Below are positions 43,122-51,784 of a stretch of 64,000 nucleotides of DNA, piece by piece. The number at the start of each line of letters is the position of its first letter. Position 1 is the stretch's first letter. Origin of the DNA: JAAYZQ01 sp041300865 (lineage in GTDB: Bacteria; Chloroflexota; Anaerolineae; JAAYZQ01); contig JBFYTF010000036.1 in the NCBI GenBank assembly GCA_041300865.1, positions 1 to 64,000 of the forward strand, in the 5' to 3' direction. A program made the translations under genes and the position numbers. The notes under the pieces are model-generated. The model did no database searches. It saw nothing but the letters and a program-made list of their open reading frames with translations, and had not been told where the DNA came from.

Positions 43122-44291
43122 CTAGCGGAGAGTACTCCACGGGACAAGGGCGTAGCCCTCCATCAGGCGCCGCGCTGTGCGCCCGAGGGCCGCCTGCGTA
43201 AGCCGGAGCGACCCGTCCTGGGCCTCCACGCAGGCGTCCACTTCGATGACGCCTGCCGGATGCCCAATGCGGACCACCGGCTGGTCGTGCTTCTCGGCCC
43301 TGGAGACCTGGTGCACCAGGGTGCCGGGGATCTTGGCTGCCGCCCCGGTACACACCGTCCCGGTGACGGGATATGCCTTGTGCATGCGCAGCATGAACAG
43401 CAGCCTGGAAACCAGATCCACGCCGTCGGCCTTGATGGTGTTGCCTGTGGTAAAGTCCAGGTAGTCGGCAGGCGGGCTGACCATAGCAAAGAAGGGCAGG
43501 TAAGGGCTCTTCTGGGCGGCATCCTGCCAGTGGTCGACGATACCCACCGCCGCGGCTGCCGTGCCGCGGATACGCTCGATCCGGTCGTTCAGATCGCGGT
43601 CGGCATCGATGGCCGCCGGCACTTCGGTGCCGCCGAGGCCCATATCCGCGGCGAGGACAAAGACGCAGGGAGTGCCGGCGTCGACGATCGAGACCTCAAC
43701 GCAGCCCACCCCGGGCACCTCCAGCGCGTCGACGGCATTCCCCGTCGGCAGGAGCTTGCCGGTGATGGCGCCCGCGGTGTCTGCAAAGTCCAGGGCAATC
43801 CGGGCGCCCGTCCCCGGCACGCCGTCGATGTGATAGTCCCCCTCGACCGCGGCCTTGCCGTTCTTGACCGGCACGTCGGCAACGAGGATGCAGCGCGTGT
43901 TGGTCTGGTGGATGCGCACCCTGGTCACCGGCTCCACGGCATCCACCAGCCCCTCGTCGATGGCGTACGGTCCCACGGCCGACGAGATGTTGCCGCAATT
44001 GCCGGCATAGTCGACAAAGGGCTGGGTGATGCTTACCTGGCCGAACGTATAGTCCACGTCCGCGTCGGCCCGCGTCGACCGCCCGATGATCGCCAGCTTG
44101 CTGGTCAGGGCGTCGGCGCCGCCCAGGCCATCGATCTGCCGCACGTCGGGGCTGCCATACAGCTTCAGGATGACGGCGTCGCGCCGCCGCACGTCGGCGG
44201 GCAGCTCACTGCGCATGATGAACAGGGCCCGGCTGGTGCCGCCGCGCATGATCACCGTCCGCACTCGTTTCTGCTCTTCCTGGATCGTCAT
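43122..44291 (-). CDS. PrpF-like aconitate isomerase/4-oxalomesaconate tautomerase
   Basis: 389 residues of the PrpF family (diaminopimelate-epimerase fold). Typical are TVIMRGGTSRALFIMRSELP, QIDGLGGADALTSKLAIIG, FVDYAGNCGNISSAVGPYAI (active-site Cys) and LPTGNAVDALEVPGVGCVEV. Family members move double bonds in methylaconitate, 3-methylitaconate or oxalomesaconate. It lies two bases downstream of the LeuD-like gene, linking it to hydration/dehydration of an unsaturated di- or tricarboxylate. Confidence 0.9.
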   Translation of the reverse strand: MTIQEEQKRVRTVIMRGGTSRALFIMRSELPADVRRRDAVILKLYGSPDVRQIDGLGGADALTSKLAIIGRSTRADADVDYTFGQVSITQPFVDYAGNCGNISSAVGPYAIDEGLVDAVEPVTRVRIHQTNTRCILVADVPVKNGKAAVEGDYHIDGVPGTGARIALDFADTAGAITGKLLPTGNAVDALEVPGVGCVEVSIVDAGTPCVFVLAADMGLGGTEVPAAIDADRDLNDRIERIRGTAAAAVGIVDHWQDAAQKSPYLPFFAMVSPPADYLDFTTGNTIKADGVDLVSRLLFMLRMHKAYPVTGTVCTGAAAKIPGTLVHQVSRAEKHDQPVVRIGHPAGVIEVDACVEAQDGSLRLTQAALGRTARRLMEGYALVPWSTLR

Positions 44292-44293
44292 GA

Positions 44294-44809
44294 TTATCCC
44301 CCTTCGTTCCGAGCCCGGCGGCGCGTTTGCTCTCGCACGTAGGCCGTCATCCCCCCGGCGTCCACGATCTCGACCAGGAAGTCGGGCAGAGGCGAGAAAG
44401 CAGCCTCAAACGGGCGGCTGAGGTCCTGGATCCGGCCACTGGCCAGGTCGACTCGCACCCGGTCCCCATCCTGGATGGCGTCGATGGCCTGCGGGCAAGT
44501 GAGCGCCGGCAATCCGAGGTTGATGGCATTCCGGAAAAAGATGCGCGCGAAGGAATGGGCCACGAGGCACGAGATGCCCAGCGCCTTGAGTGCGAGGGGC
44601 GCGTGTTCTCGCGAGCTGCCGCAGCCCATGTTCTCCCCGGCAACGAGAATGTCCCCCGGTTGGACCTCCTTGCTGAAAGCCGGGCGCACATCTTCGAGGC
44701 AATGCGCGGCCAACTCGCGAGGATCGGTCAAGCTCAGATAGCGCCCTGGCAACAACTGGTCGGTGTCGACGTTGTCGCCAAGCTTCCAGACGCGTCCTTC
44801 AATGATCAT
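44294..44809 (-). CDS. LeuD-like hydro-lyase small subunit
   Basis: 171 residues of the swivelling domain of aconitase-type enzymes: GRVWKLGDNVDTDQLLPGRY, the substrate loop GENMGCGSSREHAPLALKAL and SCLVAHSFARIFFRNAINLG. The subunit partners the LeuC-like protein that ends just before it. The ATG at 44809 follows GGTGGAG; a GTG at 44818 is possible. Close kin include isopropylmalate isomerase, homoaconitase and dimethylmaleate hydratase. Confidence 0.9.
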   Translation of the reverse strand: MIIEGRVWKLGDNVDTDQLLPGRYLSLTDPRELAAHCLEDVRPAFSKEVQPGDILVAGENMGCGSSREHAPLALKALGISCLVAHSFARIFFRNAINLGLPALTCPQAIDAIQDGDRVRVDLASGRIQDLSRPFEAAFSPLPDFLVEIVDAGGMTAYVREQTRRRARNEGG

Positions 44810-44818
44810 ACGCTCCAC

Positions 44819-46090
44819 CTAGCCCAGGTCGTCGGGGTGGGCGATACGCCCCACCACGGCCGAAGCCGCGGCCACTGCCGGCGAGGAGAGGTAGACCTCG
44901 CTCTTGGGGTGGCCCATGCGACCCACAAAGTTGCGGTTCGAGGTCGAGATCACCCGCTCACCGGCGGCCAACAGGCCCATGTGGCCACCAAAGCACGGGC
45001 CGCAGGTGGGCGTGCTGACGGCCGCGCCGGCGCGGGCAAGGATCTCCAGCAGGCCCTCGCCCAAGGCCTGCAAAAAGATGTTTTGGGTGGCCGGGATGAC
45101 GATGAGGCGCACGCTGCTGGACACCCGGCGCCCCGCCAGGATCTGGGCCGCCACCCGCAGGTCTTCGATGCGCCCGTTTGTGCAGGAGCCGATAAAGACG
45201 GCGTCCAGGGACGTGCCTGCCACCTCGCAGAGCGGCCGGACGTTGTCCGGGGACGACGGGCAGGCCACCTGGGGCTCCATGCCGCTCACGTCGATGGTGG
45301 TCACCGAGGCATAGCGCGCCCCGGCATCGCCGGCCAGCGGCAGCCACTCGTCGATCCCCAACGCCTGGAGGTAGCGCCGCGTCTCCTCGTCGGGCGGGAT
45401 GATCGTGTTCTTGGCCCCAGCCTCCACGCCCATGTTGCACAGGGTCAGGCGCTGGTCGGTGCTGAAACCCTCGATCACTGGGCCCGTCAGCTCCATGCAG
45501 CGGTACAGGGCGCCGGCGACCCCGATCCGGCCGATGGTGTGCAGAATCAGGTCCTTGGCCCCGACCCAGGGCTCGAGCCGGCCCTCGTAGATAAAGCGCA
45601 TCGTCTCCGGTACCCGCAGCCAGATGGTGCCGAGGGCCATGGCGGCTGCCACGTCGGTGCTGCCAAAGCCGGACGCAAACGCTCCCAGCGCGCCAAACGA
45701 GGTGGTGTGCGAATCGGCGCCCACCACCACGCTGCCGGGCCGGATCAAGCCCTCCTCGGGAAGAAGGGCGTGCTCGATGCCAAAGTTCCCACCCCTGCCT
45801 GCCTCGTAGTAGTGGTCCAGGCCCTGCTCCCGGGCAAAGTCGCGCAGCATCTTTGTTTTTTCGGCGCCCTCGAGCGTGGCGTTGGGGACAAAGTGATCGC
45901 ACACGATGGCCACCTTGTGCTGGTCAAAGACCCGGCCCACTTCCATGCGGCGCAGCTCGAGGACGGCCAGCGGCATCGTCGTGTCCTGGCCAAAGACCAG
46001 GTCCACGCCGGCCTGCACGATGTCACCGGCCCGCACCTGATCCTGGCCCGACGCCCGGGCCAGGATCTTTTCGGTCAGCGTCATTTCCAT
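44819..46090 (-). CDS. LeuC-like hydro-lyase large subunit (4Fe-4S)
   Basis: 423 residues: TLTEKILARASGQDQVRAGD, GADSHTTSFGALGAFASGFG, VFIGSCTNGRIEDLRVAAQI (first cluster cysteine) and TPTCGPCFGGHMGLL (the other two). Length fits the short LeuC/HacA group used in archaea and anaerobes rather than the longer proteobacterial LeuC. No leuA or leuB is near, so leucine synthesis is unlikely; hydration of a maleate- or aconitate-like intermediate fits the context. Confidence 0.9.
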   Translation of the reverse strand: MEMTLTEKILARASGQDQVRAGDIVQAGVDLVFGQDTTMPLAVLELRRMEVGRVFDQHKVAIVCDHFVPNATLEGAEKTKMLRDFAREQGLDHYYEAGRGGNFGIEHALLPEEGLIRPGSVVVGADSHTTSFGALGAFASGFGSTDVAAAMALGTIWLRVPETMRFIYEGRLEPWVGAKDLILHTIGRIGVAGALYRCMELTGPVIEGFSTDQRLTLCNMGVEAGAKNTIIPPDEETRRYLQALGIDEWLPLAGDAGARYASVTTIDVSGMEPQVACPSSPDNVRPLCEVAGTSLDAVFIGSCTNGRIEDLRVAAQILAGRRVSSSVRLIVIPATQNIFLQALGEGLLEILARAGAAVSTPTCGPCFGGHMGLLAAGERVISTSNRNFVGRMGHPKSEVYLSSPAVAAASAVVGRIAHPDDLG

Positions 46091-46118
46091 GGTCGCTTTA
46101 CCCTCCGGCCGGGCCGCG

Positions 46119-47111
46119 TTACAGCAGCAGTGACAGGACGGCCTTCTGCGCGTGCAGCCTGTTCTCGAGCTGGTCGTAGACGATAGCCCGCGGCCCGTCC
46201 ATGACGCTGTCGGTGACCTCCAGGTTGCGGTCGGCGGGCAGCGGGTGCATGAACTTCACGTTGCGGTCGCCCAGGTCGAGGAGCTCGTCGCTGACGATCC
46301 ACTGCTTCAGCTCCTCGTCGCGCCGGGCAACTTCCTCGGCAGGCAGGGTCAGGCTGCCCCACGACTTGGCGTAAAAGATGTGCGCGTCGCGTGCTGCCTC
46401 TTGGATGTCGTGGACGACGTTGAACTCGGCCCCGCTCTCCTCGGCAAAGGCGGCGGCCCGGGCCGTGTACTCGGGGTCCATGTCGAACCCTTCGGGATAG
46501 GCGACGGTCAGGTCGATGCCCAGGGTCGCAGCCGCCAACAGCCAACCCTGCGGCACGCCGGGCGACTTGGCGCGGGGCGAATAGGCCCAGCTGACCACGA
46601 TCTTCTTGTCGTCGAACGTGCGCAGCTTCTCGCGAACCGTCATCACGTCGGCCAGCACCTGGCACGGATGCTCGCCGTCGTCCAGCATGTTGATGATCGG
46701 GATGCGCGCGGCGTCGGCCATGGTGGTCAGGATCCGCCGCGACTCGCCGTAGGGCTCGATGTTGTACATCCGGATGGCGATGCCGTCCAGGTAGCGGTCC
46801 ATGGCCCGCGCCGTATCCACCCAGGTCTCCTTGTGTGCCAGCTGCAGGTCGTCGGCGGTGTAGAACTGGGCGTGGCCACCCAGCTGCGTCATGCCCGTTT
46901 CGAAGGAGATGCGCGTGCGCGTCGATGGCTTGCCAAAGAGCATGCCCAGGCTCTTGCCTTCCAGGACGTGGTGCGGCGCCCGCCGTGCCTGGGCGCGTTT
47001 CAGCTCGGCGGCGGTGTCGAGGAGGAAGTAGAGGTCCTCCCGATCATAGTCTCCCAGGGTGATAAAGTCGCGCCCTCGGAAGTTTGCTCGGTTCGCTAGC
47101 GATAGATCCAT
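46119..47111 (-). CDS. YgeW-like carbamoyltransferase
   Basis: 330 residues. The carbamoyl-phosphate motif is KPSTRTRISFETGMTQLGG, followed by ETWVDTARAMDRYLDGIAIR, DDGEHPCQVLADVMT (HPxQ motif), SWAYSPRAKSPGVPQGWLLA and MHPLPADRN. The SPGVPQG insertion and the HPCQxLAD form point to the YgeW branch, which accompanies anaerobic purine breakdown, rather than to ArgF. It may release carbamoyl phosphate from a ureido compound. No carbamate kinase gene is present to make ATP from it. Confidence 0.8.
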   Translation of the reverse strand: MDLSLANRANFRGRDFITLGDYDREDLYFLLDTAAELKRAQARRAPHHVLEGKSLGMLFGKPSTRTRISFETGMTQLGGHAQFYTADDLQLAHKETWVDTARAMDRYLDGIAIRMYNIEPYGESRRILTTMADAARIPIINMLDDGEHPCQVLADVMTVREKLRTFDDKKIVVSWAYSPRAKSPGVPQGWLLAAATLGIDLTVAYPEGFDMDPEYTARAAAFAEESGAEFNVVHDIQEAARDAHIFYAKSWGSLTLPAEEVARRDEELKQWIVSDELLDLGDRNVKFMHPLPADRNLEVTDSVMDGPRAIVYDQLENRLHAQKAVLSLLL

Positions 47112-47138
47112 GTTCGTCCTTCCTCTTCCTGTCTGCTA

Positions 47139-48524
47139 CTAGCCGGTCAGGGCAAAGAGCGCGCTGACGTCGTCTGCCTGTTCGATGTTGGTCACAAAAG
47201 CAACGATCTTGGCGACGCGGTCCTCGTCCAGTTCCCGCCGCGCCAGCTTCGCGAACTTGGCCTGGATGTCCTCGGGGGTCACCGGGTTGCGGTAGTCGCC
47301 TTTTGGGTCGTCGACGGTGGACACGTACTCGCTGCCGTCCTGCATCGTGACGGTGACCGAGCAGGAATAGTGCTCCGGATAGCGGCGCTCGAACTCCTCG
47401 TCGACCACCCACTCTACCCTGGTCATCAGCTCGCGCACGTCGGGACGGAAGATGTTCTGTTCCGTGAAGGTGTCGACGTCGATCTTGCCGTCGATGAGCG
47501 CGATGGCGGCCTGCCAGGGCATGCTGAACTGCGTGTCGACGACGTTCTGCGGGTCGCGCTTGCGCGGCATGGCCAGCAGCCGGATGGTATAGTCGGACGA
47601 ACGGATAAAGATGCTCTTGATCTCTTGCCAGTTGGGCCGGTGCCGCTGGACGATGTCCAGGCAGGCATCGAGGTGGCCGGCCGAGTAGCGGCAGCAGGGA
47701 TAGACCTTGATGCTCGAATCGGCAAAGGTCCACTCGGTCCCCAGGCCTTCGGTGATCCACTTGGTGTCGTACTGCAGCTGGTAAGAGTAGGCCTGCATGA
47801 AGCCGTCGCGGCCCTCGATGATCTCGGGTGGCCCGTTGAATCCCTTCTGGGCCATGAGGGCGGACATGATGCCGACCATCGCCGGGTGCCCGGCCTGGAG
47901 CCGCTTGGTGTACGACCCGGACGTGTTCCAGGCCATCAGCCCACCGACCTGGCTGCCGGCGATGCCCTGGGCGTAGACCGTCTGCTGGACGTCGAGCCCC
48001 AACAGCTTCGCCGCCGAGATCGTCGCCCCAAACGTCCCGCACGTGCTGGACGGGTGGAAGCCCTGGTAGTAGGTCTTGCCCAGGAAGGCCGAGCCCAGGC
48101 GGCAGACGATCTCGTTGCCCAGGGCAACGGCCTCGATGACCTGCTTGCCCGTGGCGTGCAGCTTCTCGCCCAGCGCCAGGCTCACCGGAATGCTGGCCAC
48201 GCTGGGGTGCGCGTTCGATTCGTTGTGGTCGTCGGCAAAGTCAAAGGCATAGCCCTGCATGGCGTTGGCAAAGGCCGCATGCGGAGCAGCGACCTTGCGG
48301 CCGTGGCCGATGACCGTGCTCTCCGGGGGCCCGCCCAGCTCCAGGGCCAGCTCGGTCGCGATCCGGCTCGAGTCGAGCCGCTTCGAACCGATCATTGAAC
48401 CCAAAAGATCGAGGACCAGGTAGGCCGCGCGCTTGCGTGCCTTCTCGGGCAGATCCTCGTAGCGGAGACTGACTGTCAACTCGGCAATGAGCTCCGCAAT
48501 GGGTTTGTTCCTGCTGTCAGTCAT
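47139..48524 (-). CDS. MmgE/PrpD-family protein
   Basis: 461 residues: AAYLVLDLLGSMIGSKRLDS, AFANAMQGYAFDFADDHNES (the catalytic HxxD-like region), HPSVASIPVSLALGEKL, HPSSTCGTFGATISAAKLLG, IKVYPCCRYSAGHLDACLDI. PrpD dehydrates 2-methylcitrate and relatives act on similar acids or as decarboxylases. With PrpF, LeuCD and the CoA ligase it forms a carboxylic-acid module inside the operon. Confidence 0.9.
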   Translation of the reverse strand: MTDSRNKPIAELIAELTVSLRYEDLPEKARKRAAYLVLDLLGSMIGSKRLDSSRIATELALELGGPPESTVIGHGRKVAAPHAAFANAMQGYAFDFADDHNESNAHPSVASIPVSLALGEKLHATGKQVIEAVALGNEIVCRLGSAFLGKTYYQGFHPSSTCGTFGATISAAKLLGLDVQQTVYAQGIAGSQVGGLMAWNTSGSYTKRLQAGHPAMVGIMSALMAQKGFNGPPEIIEGRDGFMQAYSYQLQYDTKWITEGLGTEWTFADSSIKVYPCCRYSAGHLDACLDIVQRHRPNWQEIKSIFIRSSDYTIRLLAMPRKRDPQNVVDTQFSMPWQAAIALIDGKIDVDTFTEQNIFRPDVRELMTRVEWVVDEEFERRYPEHYSCSVTVTMQDGSEYVSTVDDPKGDYRNPVTPEDIQAKFAKLARRELDEDRVAKIVAFVTNIEQADDVSALFALTG

Positions 48525-48557
48525 GATGCTTCCTCACTCCTTGTGTTCTTCCGCACC

Positions 48558-49718
48558 CTAGGCCAGGACCTGGACGCTGATGGAATTCTTCGGGCAATAG
48601 TTGACGCAGAAGGTGCACTGAATGCACTCCCCCTGCACGATATAGTTGTAGCCCTCGGCCTGGCGGATGGCCTGCACGGGGCAGACGGTCCGGCAGATGT
48701 CACATTGGTCGCAGCTTTCAGGGTCGATGGTCACCCGCAGCGCCTGGAGGGCCATCTCGTTCACCTGGCGCATGCCCTCTAGCCCGGTCCCCCGCATCTC
48801 GTCCATGGTGCAACCCTGCTCGTCGAGCCACCTGCCCAGACCTTTCACCAGCTTCGGAAAGATCTTCGGCCCCTCAACCATGGCTGCGGTGCACACACCC
48901 ACGCCGGTGGCGCCGCCGATGATCATCTCCGCGGCATCCTCCCAGTTCGTGACACCGCCGATGCCGATGATCGGTAGCTTGGTCCGGCGGTAGATCTCGA
49001 CCACGTAACCGATGGCGTTCTCCTTGATGGCGCGCCCGGAGAGCTCGGGCATCCAGTTGCCGATGGTGCGCGCCACCTTGGGGCGGCGCGTGGTCACGTC
49101 GAAGGAAATCGCCGGGAAAATGGTGTCGCGGGAGGCGATGGCGTCGGCGCCACCCTCTTCGACGGCCCTGACCAGGTCGATCAGGTTCGACGGTTCGGGC
49201 AGCAGCTTGCCAATGACCGGCACCCGGACGGCCTTCTTTGCCGCCTGGATGACCTCGTACGTCCGCTTTGCAGACTGAACGGCACCAATACCCGACCCCT
49301 CGACGACGTTGGGCGCCGAGCCAAAGGCCGACAGCTCGAGCGCATCGGCGCCCGCTTCAACGGCCATGGGTGCCATGCGCGCAATGTCTTCGATGGGCGT
49401 GTGGGTGACGGCCTGGAGGCTGACAATGACCGGCACGCCCCCCTCTTTGGCGATGGCAATCTCACGTTCGCACCATTCTTCGAAAGAATGAGCCGACCAG
49501 GGATCGGTTAGCACCAGGCTGAAGCGGTCCTTCTTCTTGTGCGACAGGCTGATCTTCTGGCCCCCCGACGGCACGACGCCAATCGACTTGGTCACGACGG
49601 CACCGGGACGGCCACTGGCCATCCGCTTCAGGGAGGCACCGGTCACGCCAGGAGGTCCGGCAGCGACGATGAACGGATTCTCCAGTTCCAACTCACCGAT
49701 CCGAATGCTCAGGTCCAT
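48558..49718 (-). CDS. PreA-like dihydroorotate/dihydropyrimidine dehydrogenase (2)
   Basis: 386 residues: FMN barrel and two C-terminal 4Fe-4S clusters (CDQCDICRTVCPVQAIRQ and CIQCTFCVNYCPKNS). Landmarks are LENPFIVAAGPPGVTGASLK, GKLLPEPSNLIDLVRAVEEG and IIGIGGVTNWEDAAEMIIGG. It is very different from the PreA at 35791. At the DPD catalytic loop it has SAFGSAPNVVEGSGIGAVQ, without the SCPH motif and without cysteine. It starts at ATG 49718, four bases after the nitrilase gene. It probably reduces another ring or an unsaturated acid. Confidence 0.85.
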   Translation of the reverse strand: MDLSIRIGELELENPFIVAAGPPGVTGASLKRMASGRPGAVVTKSIGVVPSGGQKISLSHKKKDRFSLVLTDPWSAHSFEEWCEREIAIAKEGGVPVIVSLQAVTHTPIEDIARMAPMAVEAGADALELSAFGSAPNVVEGSGIGAVQSAKRTYEVIQAAKKAVRVPVIGKLLPEPSNLIDLVRAVEEGGADAIASRDTIFPAISFDVTTRRPKVARTIGNWMPELSGRAIKENAIGYVVEIYRRTKLPIIGIGGVTNWEDAAEMIIGGATGVGVCTAAMVEGPKIFPKLVKGLGRWLDEQGCTMDEMRGTGLEGMRQVNEMALQALRVTIDPESCDQCDICRTVCPVQAIRQAEGYNYIVQGECIQCTFCVNYCPKNSISVQVLA

Positions 49719-49722
49719 GAGC

Positions 49723-50556
49723 CTATTTCCTTTCGTACGAATCAGATGCCTGCGGCGCAGGCTGGTAAAGATCTGGGCGATTGTACCGCCAAAGCCCTGG
49801 GATGGTCTTGTAGAGCTTTGGAAAAGCCAGGCTTTCCTCTTCCTGACGCAGGTAACACAGCCGGTCGAGGTCCAGGTCGGCGACCAGGACCCCCTCCTTG
49901 CTGCTGGCGGCAAGCTCCCCTTCCGGCCCGCAGATGAAGGCAAAGCCGTCTTCCACGCCAAAGAGGTTGACACACGAGGCCGTGTAGATCAGGTTCTCGG
50001 TGGCACGCGCCTGGATGAGGGTGCCCCACACCGCCGCGAGGTGGTAGAGCATGCCGCCTGTGGGAAAGAGAACCAGGTCGGCGCCCTGCATGGCCAGGGT
50101 CCGGCACAGCTCCGGGAACCAGGCCTCCCAGCAGATGAGGAGCCCGACCCTGCCCCACGGCGTCTCGGCCAGGGCAAAGCAGTTGCCGGGCACCGTCTCT
50201 TTGCCCGAGAGCTGGTCGTCGACGGGCGAAGGGATCATCTTGGCGTACGTGGCCGCCACCGATCCATCGGGGCCCAGCAGCTGGTAGACGTTGTGATAGA
50301 CCTGAGTGCCGGGCACCGGCTCCATGAAACCGTAGGCCACGTGCATGCCGAACTCCCGGGCCACGGCCTTCAGGGCATCGCCGGCGGCATAGTCCGTGGG
50401 CCCGCTGTAAGGTCCGGGGTAACACTCGGGAAAGGCGACGATCTGCGCGCCGGCCTCGCCGGCCTGCCGGGCATAGGCCACGGCGCGCTCGACGTTCGCG
50501 CTCTCCTCGGGCCGGATGGTGCGGGGCTGAACGACAGCCAGGCGAACCTTACCCAT
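49723..50556 (-). CDS. Nitrilase-superfamily C-N hydrolase (carbamoyl amidohydrolase type)
   Basis: 277 residues with the Glu-Lys-Cys triad: IVAFPECYPGPYSGPTD, TYAKMIPSPVD and LLICWEAWFPELCRTL. It ends with IYTASCVNLFGVEDGFAFIC and ELAASSKEGVLVADLDLD. Context points to a beta-ureidopropionase or N-carbamoyl-amino-acid hydrolase that frees ammonia and CO2 after ring opening, but plain amidases look similar. Two bases separate it from the isochorismatase-fold gene. Confidence 0.88.
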   Translation of the reverse strand: MGKVRLAVVQPRTIRPEESANVERAVAYARQAGEAGAQIVAFPECYPGPYSGPTDYAAGDALKAVAREFGMHVAYGFMEPVPGTQVYHNVYQLLGPDGSVAATYAKMIPSPVDDQLSGKETVPGNCFALAETPWGRVGLLICWEAWFPELCRTLAMQGADLVLFPTGGMLYHLAAVWGTLIQARATENLIYTASCVNLFGVEDGFAFICGPEGELAASSKEGVLVADLDLDRLCYLRQEEESLAFPKLYKTIPGLWRYNRPDLYQPAPQASDSYERK

Positions 50557-50558
50557 GG

Positions 50559-51716
50559 CTAGCCCTCCATCCATTCCTTGAACTTGTCCAGGGACACCCG
50601 CCAACAGAAGAACATGTCCTGCAGGGTCTCGTCCTCGAGCTCTTGGCTGCCGGCAGCGGTGCAGTCCTTGACGACGATGGGCCGGTAGCGCAGGTTGTAG
50701 GCCGAGACGACGGTGTGGCGCAGGTCGACGTTGGTCGGCCCGCCGGCGATGGCCAGGCGGGTAATGCCCTGCTCGCGGAGCCAGGGGTCGAGGCCGGTCT
50801 CGAAGAAAGCGTCATAGCCCCGCTTGTAGAACACCGCGTCGCCGGGCAGGGGTGCCAGCTCGTCCGCAACCTGGGCCCCTTCCGAACCGGCGATGCCATG
50901 AGGCAGCCGCAGGCGGAACTCCCAGTCACCGGGCACATGCGCATCCATAGCATAGATGACCGGCAATCCCATCTTCCTGGCGGAGCACAGCAAATCGGCG
51001 ATGGTTTCCAGCCGGGCGGCCAGGCGCGTGCCGTATTCGGGCACATGGTTGGCCACCAGGTCCTTGTTGACATTCACCACCAATACTGCCGGACGCTCCA
51101 CCTTGCTGCCGCCTGCGGCTGCTGGCGAGGGAGGTGGTACGGCCAGGAACTCCCGGGCAGGCATCACCGGGCCGAGCGTGGCGGCGAATTCGGCCATGGC
51201 CCGCTCGTGCATCTCGCCCGTCTTGGAGTAGAGGCAGTCCGAGATGGCGACCACCTCGTAGCGCCGCATGAAGCCATCGGCTGCGGAATAGAGGGCACAG
51301 ACGTTGCTAGGCCGGCCGACGATCGCCAGCCGCCGGATGCCCTCCTCGCGCAGGTAAAGGTCCAGATCGGTGCCAAAAAAGGCGCTGAATCGCCGTTTGC
51401 CCACGGCATAGTCTTTGGCACCCAGGGGTAGGAGCTGTGACACCAACTGCGCCCCTTCGCTCCCCCGGACGGCATGGGGCTGCCCGACAGTGAAGTCGGT
51501 GAACTCCTTGTCGTCGGGCCGATGCTGGTCCTGGATAAAGACGATGGGATAGCCCGCTTCCCGCGCGGCGTTGATGAACGCCACGGTCCGCGCCAACACC
51601 TGGCCGTATTCCGGTGGCATCGGGAAGGGCTTGCTCCGCTCGATCATGTCCACCAGCAGGTTGATGACCACGATGGCCGTATCTTGTTCCAAGCCAGATC
51701 TCGGTGTGTCTGTCAT
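50559..51716 (-). CDS. Tandem isochorismatase-fold cysteine hydrolase
   Basis: 385 residues made of two isochorismatase-like domains (about 1-185 and 205-385) joined by a Pro/Ala linker (FLAVPPPSPAAAGGSK). Domain 1 has Lys107 and the nucleophile Cys140 (GRPSNVCALYSA). Domain 2 has Lys298 but Asp331 instead of cysteine (GGPTNVDLRHTV). Both have asparagine (19 and 215) where the family has its catalytic aspartate. So domain 1 may be active and domain 2 is probably not. Family members hydrolyse amides or carbamoyl groups (biuret, N-carbamoylsarcosine, nicotinamide). It precedes the nitrilase gene by two bases. Confidence 0.85.
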   Translation of the reverse strand: MTDTPRSGLEQDTAIVVINLLVDMIERSKPFPMPPEYGQVLARTVAFINAAREAGYPIVFIQDQHRPDDKEFTDFTVGQPHAVRGSEGAQLVSQLLPLGAKDYAVGKRRFSAFFGTDLDLYLREEGIRRLAIVGRPSNVCALYSAADGFMRRYEVVAISDCLYSKTGEMHERAMAEFAATLGPVMPAREFLAVPPPSPAAAGGSKVERPAVLVVNVNKDLVANHVPEYGTRLAARLETIADLLCSARKMGLPVIYAMDAHVPGDWEFRLRLPHGIAGSEGAQVADELAPLPGDAVFYKRGYDAFFETGLDPWLREQGITRLAIAGGPTNVDLRHTVVSAYNLRYRPIVVKDCTAAGSQELEDETLQDMFFCWRVSLDKFKEWMEG

Positions 51717-51784
51717 GTCTCCACTCCGTGCCACGCACACCAGGTCCATGTGCGCGTGGCACCGATGTCTCTGCCCTCGGACGT

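Noticed and set aside
44294..46090. Leucine biosynthesis locus
   Set aside because: No leuA, leuB or ilv genes; neighbours are PrpF, CoA ligase and lyase genes, so a catabolic hydro-lyase is more likely.
44327..46186. 619-codon open frame on the plus strand
   Set aside because: Antisense of the LeuC- and LeuD-like genes; composition is that of a shadow frame.
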